Source of the DNA: Bacillus sp. FJAT-22090
GTDB taxonomy: Bacteria; Bacillota; Bacilli; Bacillales_A; Planococcaceae
Assembly (NCBI RefSeq): GCF_001278755.1
Contig: NZ_CP012601.1
Coordinates: 3,162,154 to 3,226,153 of the forward strand
Length of the DNA stretch: 64,000 nucleotides
Direction of reading: 5' to 3'
Shown: piece after piece, positions 1 to 9,702 of the stretch
Layout of the letters: the number at the start of each line of letters is the position of its first letter
Numbering within the stretch: position 1 is the first letter of the stretch
Program-made: the position numbers and the translations under genes
Notes under the pieces: generated by a model
The model's input: the letters and a program-made list of their open reading frames with translations, nothing else
Database searches by the model: none
What the model was told of the DNA's origin: nothing

Positions 1-419
1 ATAAGTTCTTCTACTTGTGTATCTTGTAATCTTTTTAATAGCGAGGGAACATTGATATCTTCAGGACCAATCCCATCCATTGGAGAAATTGCTCCATGGA
101 GAACATGATATAGACCGGTGTAATCTCTCATTTTTTCCATTGCTATTACATCTTTTGTATCTTGAACTACACAAATCATAGATAAATCACGTTGTTTGTC
201 TTGACAAATATGACAAGGGTCTATATCTGTAATATGCCCGCATACGGAGCAATAGCTTAAATTCCTTTTAGCATCCACTAAAGCTTTAGCGAAATCTAAA
301 ACGGTATCTTCTTTCATTGTTAATACAAAAAACGCCAGGCGAGCCGCTGTTTTCGGCCCGATTCCTGGCAATTTCATAAAACTATCTATTAGTTTTGATA
401 TTGGTTCAGGATAATGCAT
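1..419 (-). CDS. recR: Recombination protein RecR, 3' end cut by window
   Basis: RecR acts with RecF and RecO to load RecA onto single-stranded gaps during recombinational repair. About 139 N-terminal codons are visible. The start reads [21 protein letters not shown], giving the helix-hairpin-helix segment ([14 protein letters not shown]), followed by a four-cysteine zinc finger (CSVCGH ... CHIC) and the beginning of the Toprim domain ([16 protein letters not shown]). The ATG at 417-419 follows a good AGGAGG. It lies 11 nt downstream of ebfC, the usual dnaX-ebfC-recR operon order of Bacillales. The C-terminal part of the Toprim domain lies outside the window. Confidence 0.97.
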   Translation of the reverse strand, partial: MHYPEPISKLIDSFMKLPGIGPKTAARLAFFVLTMKEDTVLDFAKALVDAKRNLSYCSVCGHITDIDPCHICQDKQRDLSMICVVQDTKDVIAMEKMRDYTGLYHVLHGAISPMDGIGPEDINVPSLLKRLQDTQVEEL

Positions 420-430
420 ATTAATTCCTC

Positions 431-751
431 CTAGAACATACCAGGGAGGTTCAATCCTTTCGTGAATTGTCCCATCGTGGAGTTCGCTGTTTCTTCTGCT
501 TTTTTAATAGCTTCATTTGTTGCGATTACTATTAAGTCTTGTAACATTTCTACGTCTTCTGGATCCACTACAGCTGGATCAAGTACTACTTCTAATACCT
601 CTTTATGTCCAGAAACAATAACCTTTACCATACCACCACCGGCAACTGCTTCAAAGCGTTGGTTACCCAGTTCTTCCTGTGCCTCTGCCATTTTCTTTTG
701 CATTTTTTGCATTTGCTTCATCATACCTTGCATATTACCCATTCCACGCAT
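431..751 (-). CDS. ebfC: YbaB/EbfC family nucleoid-associated protein
   Basis: Small DNA-binding, nucleoid-associated protein of 106 aa (yaaK in B. subtilis). The N-terminus is rich in Met, Gly and Gln ([13 protein letters not shown]) followed by a Lys/Glu-rich helix, then the conserved core ([24 protein letters not shown]) and a C-terminal [17 protein letters not shown] tail, all typical of the family. The start is preceded by AGGAGG. It sits 14 nt after dnaX and just before recR, so the three are probably co-transcribed. The exact cellular role in Gram-positives is not settled; DNA binding is the family property. Confidence 0.95.
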   Translation of the reverse strand: MRGMGNMQGMMKQMQKMQKKMAEAQEELGNQRFEAVAGGGMVKVIVSGHKEVLEVVLDPAVVDPEDVEMLQDLIVIATNEAIKKAEETANSTMGQFTKGLNLPGMF

Positions 752-765
752 AATAAAATTCCTCC

Positions 766-2514
766 TTAGTCATCATGTACTTCTACAAATTCTTTTCCAA
801 ATAATTTCTCGGCCTCCACAATTAAAGGATCCTCCGATATTTCTTCCATACCACTTAAAAGTTCCATCGCAACATTAGGCTGTGAGGTTGTCTCCTCAGT
901 TGTTTCATTATTATTTGATTTTAAACCATTTTGTTGAATGAATTCTTCTCTTATCATCAACCATTTGTCCTCTGGGACATATACCACTTCATACATCGTT
1001 CCAGTTAAACTAGAAATGAGTTGTGGGAAAGAGGAAGAAAAAGTTTTATTCTCCATTGCCATTTGACAATGTATATCATATTTGAATTTTAACACAAAAG
1101 CATTAGAAGATGCTGCAACTGGTTCGGCATCATTTAAAAGCGCCGCATGTGATTTTTGCAGTTGCTGCAATATATTGGCCCATTGAGATTTAATAGCTTG
1201 GATGTCTGTCTTTGTTGCCGTTTTTAATATCTCATGTATACGTCCACTGGATACTTTAACTCCTGAATTCGATTTCTGACGTTGTCTTTTCGGTTGTTCT
1301 TGTGACACAGCATTTGCTTGTGGCAAGATACCTTGGCTTATTTGTTGTTGCAATTGTTGCAATTGACTTTCTAACAGTTTGATTTTATGTTCGAGCTCAG
1401 AGCTATCTCCGTTAGATGTAGTTACATCTCTTGGAACTTGCGCTAATCGTATAATAGCTGTTTCTAAGTATACTTTTGAGTGGTTAGAAAATCGCATCTC
1501 TTGTTGTGTGTTAGTTAATATCGAGATGCTTTTATATAACGTATCTACCGGAAACTTAGAAGCTAATTCAAGAAATGATTCGTCTCCAGAGGCTATTTCT
1601 AATAGCTCGGTTTGTTCTGGCGCAACAAGTAACACAAGTAAATCACGATAAAATGTTACAAAATCTTCTGTTAAGCGAACTGGATCTTTTCCATCATCTA
1701 CTAACTGTTCTACACAACTTAATGCTTTCGCTACATCCTTTTCAATTAAAGCATTTGCTAACTGAAAGAATACTTCTTGACCAATAGACCCTGTTACAAG
1801 TAGGGCATCTTCTATTGTCATTTTCTCTCCGCTAAAAGATACTACTTGATCGAGCATACTAAGTGCATCACGCATTCCGCCGGCCGCTGCTTGAGCAATA
1901 ATTTTTAATACGTCTTCATCATATTCGATATTAGCATCTATTAATACTTCTTTCATTCTTGCAACAATGTCCACGGAAGTAATTCGTTTAAAATCAAATC
2001 GCTGACATCGAGAAATAATTGTTAACGGGATTTTATGTGGCTCCGTTGTTGCTAAGATAAATACAACATGCGCAGGCGGTTCTTCTAAAGTTTTTAATAG
2101 AGCATTAAAAGCGCTAGTTGAGAGCATATGAACTTCATCTATAATATACACTTTGTAACGAGCGTTAGAAGGAGCAAAACGTACTTTTTCAATAATATCT
2201 CTCATTTCTTCCACTCGAGAGTTGGAAGCCGCATCAAATTCAATCACATCTGTATTGGATCCGTCCGTTATACTTTTACATGTTTCACAAGTGTTACACG
2301 GTTCTTTAGCTGGACCGTTTTCACAGTTCAGAGCCTTCGCAAATATCTTTGCGGCGCTCGTTTTTCCTGTTCCACGAGGACCCGAAAATAAATACGCATG
2401 TGTAGTTTTATCGTAAAGGAGGGCATTTTGAAGTGTTTGTTTGATATGTGTTTGTCCAGACATTTCCGCAAACGACTGAGGCCGATAAGCGCGGTAGAAA
2501 GCTTGATACGACAA
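766..2514 (-). CDS. dnaX: DNA polymerase III subunit gamma/tau
   Basis: Clamp-loader ATPase that loads the DnaN sliding clamp and couples polymerase to helicase. It has an N-terminal AAA+ module with Walker [13 protein letters not shown] near residue 45, a zinc-binding Cys cluster (C..CNTCETC), Walker B DEVHML and an SRC sensor motif, then a Gln-rich linker near residues 385-410 and a tau-type C-terminal domain. There are two adjacent TTG codons at 2517 and 2514. The second gives [12 protein letters not shown], which matches the family N-terminus and sits better behind the GAGAGG ribosome site, so it is chosen (582 aa). It heads the dnaX-ebfC-recR operon. No ATG start is available. Confidence 0.96.
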   Translation of the reverse strand: MSYQAFYRAYRPQSFAEMSGQTHIKQTLQNALLYDKTTHAYLFSGPRGTGKTSAAKIFAKALNCENGPAKEPCNTCETCKSITDGSNTDVIEFDAASNSRVEEMRDIIEKVRFAPSNARYKVYIIDEVHMLSTSAFNALLKTLEEPPAHVVFILATTEPHKIPLTIISRCQRFDFKRITSVDIVARMKEVLIDANIEYDEDVLKIIAQAAAGGMRDALSMLDQVVSFSGEKMTIEDALLVTGSIGQEVFFQLANALIEKDVAKALSCVEQLVDDGKDPVRLTEDFVTFYRDLLVLLVAPEQTELLEIASGDESFLELASKFPVDTLYKSISILTNTQQEMRFSNHSKVYLETAIIRLAQVPRDVTTSNGDSSELEHKIKLLESQLQQLQQQISQGILPQANAVSQEQPKRQRQKSNSGVKVSSGRIHEILKTATKTDIQAIKSQWANILQQLQKSHAALLNDAEPVAASSNAFVLKFKYDIHCQMAMENKTFSSSFPQLISSLTGTMYEVVYVPEDKWLMIREEFIQQNGLKSNNNETTEETTSQPNVAMELLSGMEEISEDPLIVEAEKLFGKEFVEVHDD

Positions 2515-2610
2515 CAAATTCCTCTCCCTCTAATTTAAAGTTAAATAATAATTTTATTATACCATAAAGAAACTTTGACTTCGCCTATTACACATAGCGT
2601 TTTTTCTCAT

Positions 2611-2642
2611 AAAAAAACTCATTTGCCTAAAGGACAAATGAG
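2611..2642 (-). terminator. Rho-independent terminator of the SRP RNA gene
   Basis: On the minus strand a stem CTCATTTG...CAAATGAG is followed by a run of seven T. It lies directly downstream of the SRP RNA and upstream of dnaX, so it should end the small RNA transcript. Confidence 0.85.
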
Positions 2643-2668
2643 AATAATAGTTTTATATTTAAATAATT

Positions 2669-2938
2669 GCCGTGCACCTTCCTTCGCTTGAAACACATAA
2701 GCGGCACCCTTGTCGTTAACTCGGCTTAGGCTACCCCGCGGCACATGAGAAAACACCACTTAATGCTGCTTCCTTCCGGACCTGACATGGTTCATGGGCA
2801 CCCATTGCGCAGGACCCAAACGTCAACATCACGTGCAAATACCAGACCCTACATGTATTCAACCTCAGAGAAGGAGTTCAGTCTCGCTAGAGCGGATTGC
2901 GAGTTACAAGACACCGCTACCTTCCCACCTAGCACGGC
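2669..2938 (-). ncRNA. ffs: Signal recognition particle RNA, long Bacillus type (scRNA)
   Basis: The minus strand carries a 270-nt RNA with complementary ends (GCCGTGC...GCACGGC) and the universally conserved SRP domain IV stretch: AGGTCCGGAAGGAAGCAGC lies at about 2768-2786 of this window. The length matches the roughly 270-nt SRP RNA with an Alu domain found in Bacillus rather than the short 4.5S form. Its position upstream of dnaX is the same as B. subtilis scr. It assembles with Ffh for co-translational membrane targeting. Confidence 0.97.
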
Positions 2939-2946
2939 ATAGATTA

Positions 2947-2975
2947 GTATACGTTTTTTAGCGACAAAAATCAAT
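2947..2975 (-). promoter_or_regulatory. Sigma-A-type promoter of the SRP RNA
   Basis: On the minus strand TTGATT and TATACT are separated by 17 nt, and the -10 lies about 8 nt before the RNA 5' end. Spacing and placement fit a housekeeping promoter. Confidence 0.75.
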
Positions 2976-3044
2976 CGAAATGATAATCTAAATTTTGGTA
3001 ACATTATTTTCTTCAAAAAATCAATTATTTTTTTATTAAAATGA

Positions 3045-3073
3045 TTGACTTTGGTTTTTATCCGTGATAAATT
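3045..3073 (+). promoter_or_regulatory. Sigma-A-type promoter of tRNA-Ser
   Basis: TTGACT and TAAATT are separated by 17 nt and lie 15 nt upstream of the tRNA gene. Together with the following terminator this gives a single-gene tRNA transcription unit. Confidence 0.7.
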
Positions 3074-3087
3074 AATTCTTGTACTTC

Positions 3088-3180
3088 GGAGGAATACCCA
3101 AGTCTGGCTGAAGGGATCGGTCTTGAAAACCGACAGGCGGGTCAAACCGCGCGGGGGTTCGAATCCCTCTTCCTCCTCCA
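3088..3180 (+). tRNA. tRNA-Ser(UGA)
   Basis: A 93-nt class II tRNA with a long variable arm. The acceptor stem is GGAGGAA paired with TTCCTCC, the anticodon stem TCGGT/ACCGA encloses loop CTTGAAA with anticodon TGA at 3124-3126, the T-loop is GTTCGAATC, and CCA is encoded. It corresponds to the lone tRNA-Ser gene near dck in B. subtilis. It is transcribed against the neighbouring genes and against replication. Confidence 0.97.
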
Positions 3181-3266
3181 TTTTAAATACACACACGCAT
3201 AAATTTGAGATTGAATTCGTTGCATTAGTAACGAATTTTTCTTAAAACTTAAGTGTTCAGAATATT

Positions 3267-3299
3267 AAAAAAGACAACTTTAACTAGTTGTCTTTTTTA
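3267..3299 (+). terminator. Terminator after tRNA-Ser
   Basis: AAAAAAGACAACT and AGTTGTCTTTTTT form a strong stem with a T-run on the plus strand; the symmetric A-run means it could also stop minus-strand transcription arriving from dck. Confidence 0.85.
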
Positions 3300-3305
3300 A
3301 TGCAT

Positions 3306-3339
3306 AAAACCCTCTTGCAATAAAATCGCAAGAGGGTTT
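3306..3339 (-). terminator. Terminator of the dgk-dck operon
   Basis: On the minus strand a stem AAACCCTCTTGC...GCAAGAGGGTTT begins just after the dck stop codon and ends in TTTTATGC. Confidence 0.8.
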
Positions 3340-3342
3340 CTC

Positions 3343-4011
3343 TTATTTACGTAGTGCTTCTGTTTGTTCCATGAAATGTCCTATTCTCTCAACAATCGCT
3401 TCGACGCTATCAGGATTTTCTATGATGTCATAGTCATTAATATTTAAGCGAAGTACAGGGCAGCCATTAAAAGAGTCAATCCATTTTTCATAACGACCAT
3501 GCATTTCCTCCCAATAAGCAATTGGTGTTTGCTGCTCCATTGGTCGACCTCTGTCATGAATACGATCAATAATATTATCTAATGTTCCTTCTAAATAAAT
3601 AAGCAAATTAGGATGTGGGAAATATGGTGTCATAACCATTGCTTCAAACAAACTAGTATATGTTTCGTGATCTACAGGATCCATCGTTCCCTTTTCTTTA
3701 TGCATTTGTGCAAATATTCCAGTGTCTTCATAAATGGAGCGATCTTGGATAAATCCCCCGCCATACTCAAACATTCTCTTTTGCTCTTTAAAACGCTCTG
3801 CTAAAAAGTAAATTTGTAAATGAAAGCTCCATTTTGAAAAATCATTATAAAAACGATCTAAATAAGGATTTGAATCTACCTTTTCAAAGGATGTTTTAAA
3901 ATGAAGGGCATCCGCAAGTGCTTTTGTCATCGTAGATTTCCCTACTCCAACTGTTCCAGCAATCGTAATAACCGCATTAGAAGGGATACCATACTTCTCT
4001 CTTAAATTCAT
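3343..4011 (-). CDS. dck: Deoxyadenosine/deoxycytidine kinase
   Basis: Phosphorylates deoxyadenosine and deoxycytidine with a nucleoside triphosphate donor, salvaging DNA precursors in the cytoplasm. The 222-aa protein has the P-loop GTVGVGKST near residue 18, the FHLQIYFLAERF helix, the QDRSIYED catalytic/substrate segment (DRS motif), and the lid arginines in DRGRPMEQQ, all of the deoxynucleoside kinase family. It matches Dck rather than Dgk by the AGTVGVGKSTMT and YFPHPNLLIYLEG stretches. It starts 2 nt after dgk, so the two form an operon. Confidence 0.93.
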   Translation of the reverse strand: MNLREKYGIPSNAVITIAGTVGVGKSTMTKALADALHFKTSFEKVDSNPYLDRFYNDFSKWSFHLQIYFLAERFKEQKRMFEYGGGFIQDRSIYEDTGIFAQMHKEKGTMDPVDHETYTSLFEAMVMTPYFPHPNLLIYLEGTLDNIIDRIHDRGRPMEQQTPIAYWEEMHGRYEKWIDSFNGCPVLRLNINDYDIIENPDSVEAIVERIGHFMEQTEALRK

Positions 4012-4013
4012 AC

Positions 4014-4646
4014 TTAAAAACTCCTTCTATGTAATGTTGCATCTACTTTATCTAAAATTGTTTGCAAGTCTTGTCCATTTTGAACAAAATCTAATTCATC
4101 TCCGTTAAATCGAAGAACTGGTACTTCTGGATGTTTTTTTTCAAAATGATCAATAAATACACGATAATCGGATGCAAGCTGCTCCAAATAATCCGGACTG
4201 ATCTTTTTCTCAAAATCTCTACCACGTAAGTCAATGCGTTCCATTAATACATCTAGGCTAGCATCCAAATAAATTACCATATTTGGGACAGGCATATCAT
4301 TTATTAATATTTTGTATACTTCTTCATACTTTTTATATTCTACTTCATTCAACGAGCGTTTAGCGAAAATTAAATTTTTAAAAATATGGTAATCAGCTGT
4401 TACTGCTTTAGATTTGGAAAGGTAATTCTTCTGGATATCGCTTAATTGTTTATATCGATTGCATAAAAAGAACATTTCCGTTTGGAAGCTCCACTCCGCA
4501 ATATTTTCATAAAACTTATCTAAAAAAGGATTTTCATCCACAATCTCTTTAAGTAATTCAAATTGATAGTTGGCAGCAATAGCTTTTGCTAAGGAGGTCT
4601 TTCCAACCCCTATAGGACCTTCTACCGTTATAAATGGAATGGACAT
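4014..4646 (-). CDS. dgk: Deoxyguanosine kinase
   Basis: Paralogue of the adjacent dck; phosphorylates deoxyguanosine for purine deoxynucleotide salvage. The 210-aa protein has the P-loop GPIGVGKTS at residues 10-18, the WSFQTEMFFLCNRYKQL helix, ADYHIFKNLIFA at the DRS position, and RIDLRGRDFEK as the lid. The combination of MSIPFITVEGPIG and YHIFKN distinguishes Dgk from Dck. The ATG at 4644-4646 is the first gene of the dgk-dck operon. Side-by-side paralogues of differing base preference are the normal arrangement in Bacillus. Confidence 0.92.
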   Translation of the reverse strand: MSIPFITVEGPIGVGKTSLAKAIAANYQFELLKEIVDENPFLDKFYENIAEWSFQTEMFFLCNRYKQLSDIQKNYLSKSKAVTADYHIFKNLIFAKRSLNEVEYKKYEEVYKILINDMPVPNMVIYLDASLDVLMERIDLRGRDFEKKISPDYLEQLASDYRVFIDHFEKKHPEVPVLRFNGDELDFVQNGQDLQTILDKVDATLHRRSF

Positions 4647-4705
4647 AGCTTTAACCTCACTCTAATATTCAAGTCGTGCCCTTTATTTTATCATAGCTAG
4701 AAAAC

Positions 4706-4753
4706 GAAAAACAGAGCAAATCCACCTTTCTAAAAGAAAGGCAAATTTGCTCT
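4706..4753 (-). terminator. Terminator of yaaH
   Basis: On the minus strand AGAGCAAAT...CCTTTC pairs with GAAAGG...ATTTGCTCT and is followed by GTTTTTCG. The stem overlaps the yaaH stop codon. Confidence 0.8.
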
Positions 4754-5888
4754 ACTTTTTTCTCACACGAAACATTTCGTTGAGTAAATACCAATTTTGA
4801 GGAAAATCAAAACCACTATGCCAATAGGAGATTCCTAAAAGCCCCAACTCTTTTAAAAGATTAAATTTTGCCTGTATGGAACGTGCATCCTCAAACCACA
4901 CCTCATGCTCTATACCATCTCTCCAGTAATGAAAAAAAGGCGCTTGTGCAGTTTGGTCATATTCAATCGCAGCATTTCGTTCCTTTGCTAATTGAATAGC
5001 CTGCTGAGGGCTAATAGCTCTAGCAAAAGGATTCCCTGGTTTATAAGGAAGTGTCCAATCATACCCATATAAATTTTGTCCCATTAATATCTTCATGGGA
5101 ACAATTTCCGTCCTTGCATATTCTAACACTTGACGAACTGGACCAATTGGGGAAACTGCCATTGGTGGTCCACCACTGTAGCCCCATTCATAGGTCATAA
5201 TTACAATAAAATCTAATACCTCACCAAGTGCTTTATAGTCAAAACCTTCATACCATTTCCCAGCTTGCTCAGCACTCGTCTTAGGAGGAACACTTGCGGA
5301 TATTGTAAATCCTTCCGCATACTCCTTTAAATCCTTTATAAAATTCACATAGTTTTCTCTGTCTTCCGCAGCGATATATTCGAAATCTAAATGAATATGT
5401 TTATTTCCTCTTTTGTTTGCTTCAGCTACTGCTTGCTCAAATACTTTTTGTTTGACTTGTTCATCTGTAAAAATAGTATGGGCTAGTGATGCATTAAACG
5501 CTCCATCTTCAATATTCGCTAACACAATGGCAGATTCTACCTGGTTTCTTTGCGCTACTTCCTGTAACGTCCCCCAATTCATGGGAGTCAAGGATCCATC
5601 ACGCAACACCTCATAAGCAAAAGGCATCATATAAGTTAAATTAGGTGCCGCTTTTTCTACTTGCTCGATTACACGCGAGGATGGAACTTCGGTGAACCAC
5701 TCTACATATAGATTAGATTCAACGAATGGTCTTTCAGGACTTGGTGTAGATGGAATAACTAGCGCTTGACCTAAGACCAATACATCTGGATCTGGCAGCT
5801 CGTTTATAGAGGCAAGCGTTGAAGTATTTGTACCGAACTGCTTTGCAATAGAGTATAAACTATCCCCTTTTTTCACTACATAAATCAA
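4752..5888 (-). CDS. yaaH: LysM + GH18 spore cortex peptidoglycan hydrolase (YaaH/SleL type)
   Basis: Predicted N-acetylglucosaminidase of the spore coat/cortex; relatives (YaaH, SleL) help depolymerise cortex during germination. The 378-aa protein has one N-terminal LysM repeat (residues 2-47, YVVKKGDSLYSIAKQFG) and a glycoside hydrolase family 18 barrel with the catalytic DxE in HIHLDFEY and the conserved WGYSGGPP and GISYWHSG stretches. There is no signal peptide, as expected for a coat protein made in the mother cell. Start is TTG at 5888 behind AAGGAGTG. B. subtilis YaaH has two LysM repeats, so this version is shorter at the N-terminus. Confidence 0.9.
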   Translation of the reverse strand: MIYVVKKGDSLYSIAKQFGTNTSTLASINELPDPDVLVLGQALVIPSTPSPERPFVESNLYVEWFTEVPSSRVIEQVEKAAPNLTYMMPFAYEVLRDGSLTPMNWGTLQEVAQRNQVESAIVLANIEDGAFNASLAHTIFTDEQVKQKVFEQAVAEANKRGNKHIHLDFEYIAAEDRENYVNFIKDLKEYAEGFTISASVPPKTSAEQAGKWYEGFDYKALGEVLDFIVIMTYEWGYSGGPPMAVSPIGPVRQVLEYARTEIVPMKILMGQNLYGYDWTLPYKPGNPFARAISPQQAIQLAKERNAAIEYDQTAQAPFFHYWRDGIEHEVWFEDARSIQAKFNLLKELGLLGISYWHSGFDFPQNWYLLNEMFRVRKK

Positions 5889-5964
5889 TCGATCACTCCT
5901 TCAGAATAGAATATGCAATATGTAAATAAAACATGCTACACTATGCAAAAGGGGTTGATTCTAA

Positions 5965-6453
<489 letters not shown>

Positions 6454-6478
6454 CCTCCAACATTATTGAATCCAACTA

Positions 6479-7753
6479 TTATTTAATTACAGATTTTCCA
6501 CCCATGTATGGACGTAAAACTTCTGGAACTACTACAGTACCATCAGCTTGCTGATAGTTTTCTAAAATTGCTGCTACTGTACGTCCAAGTGCAAGTCCAC
6601 TACCGTTCAATGTGTGTACATATTCTGGTTTTCCACCCGCTTCTCTTCTAAAACGAATGCCTGCACGACGAGCTTGAAAATCCTCAAAATTACTACAAGA
6701 AGAAATTTCTTTATACTCCCCGTAGCTCGGTAACCAAACTTCTAAATCATATTTTTTCGCTGCAGTAAAGCCTAAATCCGCAGTACACATATGAAGCACT
6801 CGATATGGGAGTCCTAAAAGTTGTAACACTTTTTCTGCATGCCCTGTTAAAAGCTCTAATTGTTCATATGATTCTTCCGGCTTAACAAAACGAACAAGTT
6901 CTACTTTATTAAACTGATGTTGACGTATCAAACCACGAGTATCACGACCTGCAGATCCCGCCTCAGAACGGAAGCAAGCACTAAAAGCAGTGAATGCTTG
7001 TGGAAGTTCTGCTCCATCTAAAATCTCATCACGATAGAAATTGGTTACTGGCACTTCTGCCGTTGGAATTAAGAAATAATCTTCTTCTCCTATTAAAAAC
7101 GCATCCTCTTCAAACTTCGGAAGTTGACCTGTACCTGTTAAACTTGTGCGATTTGCCAAGTATGGAGGTAACATTTCTTCATATCCATGCTCTTCAGCAT
7201 GTAAATCCATCATAAAGTTTATCAATGCACGTTCAAGTCTTGCACCCAATCCTCGGTAGAAAGCAAATCGGCTTCCTGTCACTTTCGCAGCACGCTCAAA
7301 ATCTACTATTTTTAAATCTGTTGCAATATCCCAATGGGCTTTAGTTTCAAAATCGAATGAAGGAACTTCTCCCCATTTACGGATTTCCACATTATCATCT
7401 TCTGAGTCACCGATTGGCACACTTTCATGAGGAATATTTGGAACTCGCATCATCATATATTCAAATTTTTCTTCCACATCTCTTAACTCATCATCTAGTA
7501 CTTTAATTTCATCGCCAACTTCGCGCATACGTGCAATTAGATCATCCGCATTTTCTTTATTTCGTTTCATCTCAGAGATTTTTTGAGAAAACTCATTTCT
7601 TTCTGCTTTTAACACTTCTGTTTTTGCAATTAATTCTCTACGTTTTTGATCTAATGGTAGGAACTGATCAAATTCGGATATCTCTTCCCCACGCTTAGCA
7701 AGCTTAACTTTCACTTCTTCATAATGGTCACGTACAAATTTTACGTCTAACAT
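6479..7753 (-). CDS. serS: Seryl-tRNA synthetase
   Basis: Class II aminoacyl-tRNA synthetase charging tRNA-Ser (and tRNA-Sec where present). The 424-aa protein has an N-terminal tRNA-binding coiled coil (residues 1-105, rich in Lys/Glu) and the catalytic core with motif 2 ([26 protein letters not shown]) and motif 3 ([17 protein letters not shown]). The reading frame is open 27 nt further upstream, but the ATG at 7753 has GGAGG at the right distance and gives the family N-terminus MLDVKFVRD. Expression is controlled by the upstream T-box. Confidence 0.97.
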   Translation of the reverse strand: MLDVKFVRDHYEEVKVKLAKRGEEISEFDQFLPLDQKRRELIAKTEVLKAERNEFSQKISEMKRNKENADDLIARMREVGDEIKVLDDELRDVEEKFEYMMMRVPNIPHESVPIGDSEDDNVEIRKWGEVPSFDFETKAHWDIATDLKIVDFERAAKVTGSRFAFYRGLGARLERALINFMMDLHAEEHGYEEMLPPYLANRTSLTGTGQLPKFEEDAFLIGEEDYFLIPTAEVPVTNFYRDEILDGAELPQAFTAFSACFRSEAGSAGRDTRGLIRQHQFNKVELVRFVKPEESYEQLELLTGHAEKVLQLLGLPYRVLHMCTADLGFTAAKKYDLEVWLPSYGEYKEISSCSNFEDFQARRAGIRFRREAGGKPEYVHTLNGSGLALGRTVAAILENYQQADGTVVVPEVLRPYMGGKSVIK

Positions 7754-7797
7754 ATGAGTTTCCTCCTCTATTTTAATCAAATTCTCATTTGGGAATC

Positions 7798-7845
7798 TTT
7801 AACCTTATTCATTAAGTGCTCATATATGTAGCAAATAAGGTTAAA
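7798..7845 (-). repeat. 12-bp perfect inverted repeat in serS leader
   Basis: TTTAACCTTATT (7798-7809) and AATAAGGTTAAA (7834-7845) are perfect inverted copies with a 24-nt loop. The element lies between the T-box terminator and the serS ribosome site, so it is present only in read-through mRNA. It has no following T-run and is not part of the standard T-box fold. Confidence 0.7.
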
Positions 7846-7851
7846 AACGAC

Positions 7852-8085
7852 AAAAAAGCCCTCATCCCAAAAAAGGGACGAGAGCATACCCGCGTTGCCA
7901 CCCTGATTGATTCAGTAAAAAACTGAATCCACTTGTTCCATAACGGCTTTTTCAACCGGACACGACCTACTTAACTTTCAATCGCGCAACTCAAAGGACG
8001 GATTCACAAGTGTTTATATCAGCTTACACCAGCCGCTGACTCTCTATAAAAAACGTGCTTGTTACTACTTCCTATCATCGTTTTT
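7852..8085 (-). promoter_or_regulatory. T-box leader controlling serS
   Basis: On the minus strand the leader starts with a stem I region (GATGATAGGAAGTAGTAA, AGAGAGTCAGCGG), includes the T-box sequence GGGTGGCAACGCGGG (7889-7903), and ends with a terminator stem GCTCTCGTCCC/GGGATGAGGGC followed by six T. Uncharged tRNA binding stabilises an antiterminator, so serS is induced on serine-tRNA charging failure. The specifier is most likely the UCC in GTGAATCCG (serine codon); this assignment is tentative. Confidence 0.93.
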
Positions 8086-8111
8086 AGATTCATGAAATTA
8101 CTCATACTTTA

Positions 8112-8705
8112 CTATATATTTACTGTTAATGCAAGCGAATCCTCGACCATTTCAGTAAAATACGCGGTAATTCGATGATCTGCTGTCAGTTCAGGGTGAA
8201 AGGAGCATCCGAGCAAATAACCTTGTCTCGCCATAACAATTTTTCCTTCAAAGCGAGCAAGTACCTCAACATCTTCACCAACTCCCACAATATGAGGGGC
8301 TCGAATAAATACAGCTGGGAAATCCTCTGCAATATCTTTAATCGCTAAACTCGTTTCAAAGCTATCCACTTGGCGACCAAAAGAATTACGTTCTACTTTT
8401 GCATCTAGAACACTAATATGTGAAAAATCATAACCAACAAGTTTTTTTGCTAATAGTATTAATCCTGCACAAGTTCCAAACATCGGCTTTCCTGCAGCCG
8501 CAAATTGTTGGAGAGGCTCCAACATCTCAAATCGATCAATTAGTTTTCGCATCGCTGTGCTTTCTCCACCTGGAAGGATTAATCCATCCACTAAAGCTAA
8601 ATCACTTTTGCTTTTTACTGTGATAGCCTGAGCTCCACATGCTTCTATGGAACGAATATGTTCACTTACTGCTCCTTGAAGAGCTAATACGCCTATCTTT
8701 GCCAT
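8112..8705 (-). CDS. pdxT: Pyridoxal 5'-phosphate synthase glutaminase subunit
   Basis: Hydrolyses glutamine and channels ammonia to PdxS for de novo vitamin B6 synthesis. The 197-aa class I amidotransferase has GGEST near residue 47, the nucleophile in [11 protein letters not shown] near residue 79, and the SFHPELT His/Glu pair near the C-terminus. The frame is open upstream, but ATG 8705 follows GAGGGTGG and overlaps the normal spacing to pdxS (1-nt gap after the pdxS stop), so this start is used. It is co-transcribed with pdxS. Confidence 0.96.
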   Translation of the reverse strand: MAKIGVLALQGAVSEHIRSIEACGAQAITVKSKSDLALVDGLILPGGESTAMRKLIDRFEMLEPLQQFAAAGKPMFGTCAGLILLAKKLVGYDFSHISVLDAKVERNSFGRQVDSFETSLAIKDIAEDFPAVFIRAPHIVGVGEDVEVLARFEGKIVMARQGYLLGCSFHPELTADHRITAYFTEMVEDSLALTVNI

Positions 8706-8706
8706 G

Positions 8707-9597
8707 TTACCACCCTCTATCTTGCATACGATCTTGGGCAGATAAACGAGAAATTTCAATTCCCTTCATCGGAATTCCTAGGTCTTTTGATATTTCTACG
8801 AGTAATTTGTAGTCTTGGTAATGTGTTGTTGCTTCTACGATTGCTTTTGCAAATTTCTCAGGGTTTTCTGATTTGAAGATTCCTGATCCAACAAATACAC
8901 CATCTGCTCCAAGCTCCATCATTAATGCTGCATCCGCTGGTGTGGCTACTCCACCAGCTGCAAAATTTACAACCGGTAATTTACCATTATGTTTGATTTG
9001 CAATAAAACATCATATGGTGCTCCTAAAATTTTTGCTTCTGTCATTAATTCATCCTCGTTCATATGAACAATTTTACGTACATGCGCATTTACTTTACGT
9101 AAATGACGAACAGCTTCTACAATATTCCCTGTTCCAGGTTCCCCTTTTGTACGAAGCATAGAAGCTCCTTCTCCGATACGACGAGCTGCTTCCCCTAAAT
9201 CCTTACATCCGCAAACGAATGGTACTGTGAATTCGCTTTTACGTAAGTGATACTCTTCATCTGCAGGAGTTAAAACTTCAGACTCGTCGATGTAGTCAAC
9301 ACCCATTGCTTCTAAAATTCTTGCTTCTGTAATATGGCCAATACGTGCTTTCGCCATAACTGGAATTGTTACTGCTCCCATTACTTCTTCCATTATGCGT
9401 GGATCTGCCATACGAGCAACACCACCTGCTGCGCGAATATCAGATGGTACACGTTCTAATGCCATTACTGCTACTGCACCAGCAGCTTCTGCAATTTTTG
9501 CTTGCTCAGCATTGATAACGTCCATAATAACGCCACCTTTTTGCATTTCTGCCATTCCACGTTTTACTCTCTCTGTACCAGTTAAATTTGTAGTCAT
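8707..9597 (-). CDS. pdxS: Pyridoxal 5'-phosphate synthase lyase subunit
   Basis: Forms PLP directly from ribose 5-phosphate, glyceraldehyde 3-phosphate and ammonia, as a dodecamer decorated with PdxT. The 296-aa TIM barrel begins with the near-invariant [21 protein letters not shown] and contains the Lys residues of the active site in MAKARIGH and the conserved [21 protein letters not shown] and GVFVGSGIF segments. ATG at 9597 is preceded by GGAGGG. First gene of a pdxST operon that diverges from a MocR-type regulator. Confidence 0.97.
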   Translation of the reverse strand: MTTNLTGTERVKRGMAEMQKGGVIMDVINAEQAKIAEAAGAVAVMALERVPSDIRAAGGVARMADPRIMEEVMGAVTIPVMAKARIGHITEARILEAMGVDYIDESEVLTPADEEYHLRKSEFTVPFVCGCKDLGEAARRIGEGASMLRTKGEPGTGNIVEAVRHLRKVNAHVRKIVHMNEDELMTEAKILGAPYDVLLQIKHNGKLPVVNFAAGGVATPADAALMMELGADGVFVGSGIFKSENPEKFAKAIVEATTHYQDYKLLVEISKDLGIPMKGIEISRLSAQDRMQDRGW

Positions 9598-9644
9598 AAA
9601 TTTTTCCCTCCATATTCTTTATGAAGTTTAGTATAATAAAAGAT

Positions 9645-9686
9645 GACCATTTGAAAAGTACCAGAAATCAGAAATACAGAGTGGTC
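9645..9686. promoter_or_regulatory. pdxS promoter region with GACCA...TGGTC inverted repeat
   Basis: In the 105-nt divergent region, GACCA (9645-9649) and TGGTC (9682-9686) form a spaced inverted repeat. A candidate pdxS promoter on the minus strand has TTTTCA and TATACT about 16 nt apart and overlaps the left arm. This is a plausible operator for the divergent regulator, but no binding site is proven. Confidence 0.45.
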
Positions 9687-9702
9687 AGATTGGTGATGAA
9701 AA

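Noticed and set aside
2745-3196. ORFs overlapping the SRP RNA and tRNA-Ser
   Set aside because: These bases are fully accounted for by the two RNA genes; the frames match no protein family.
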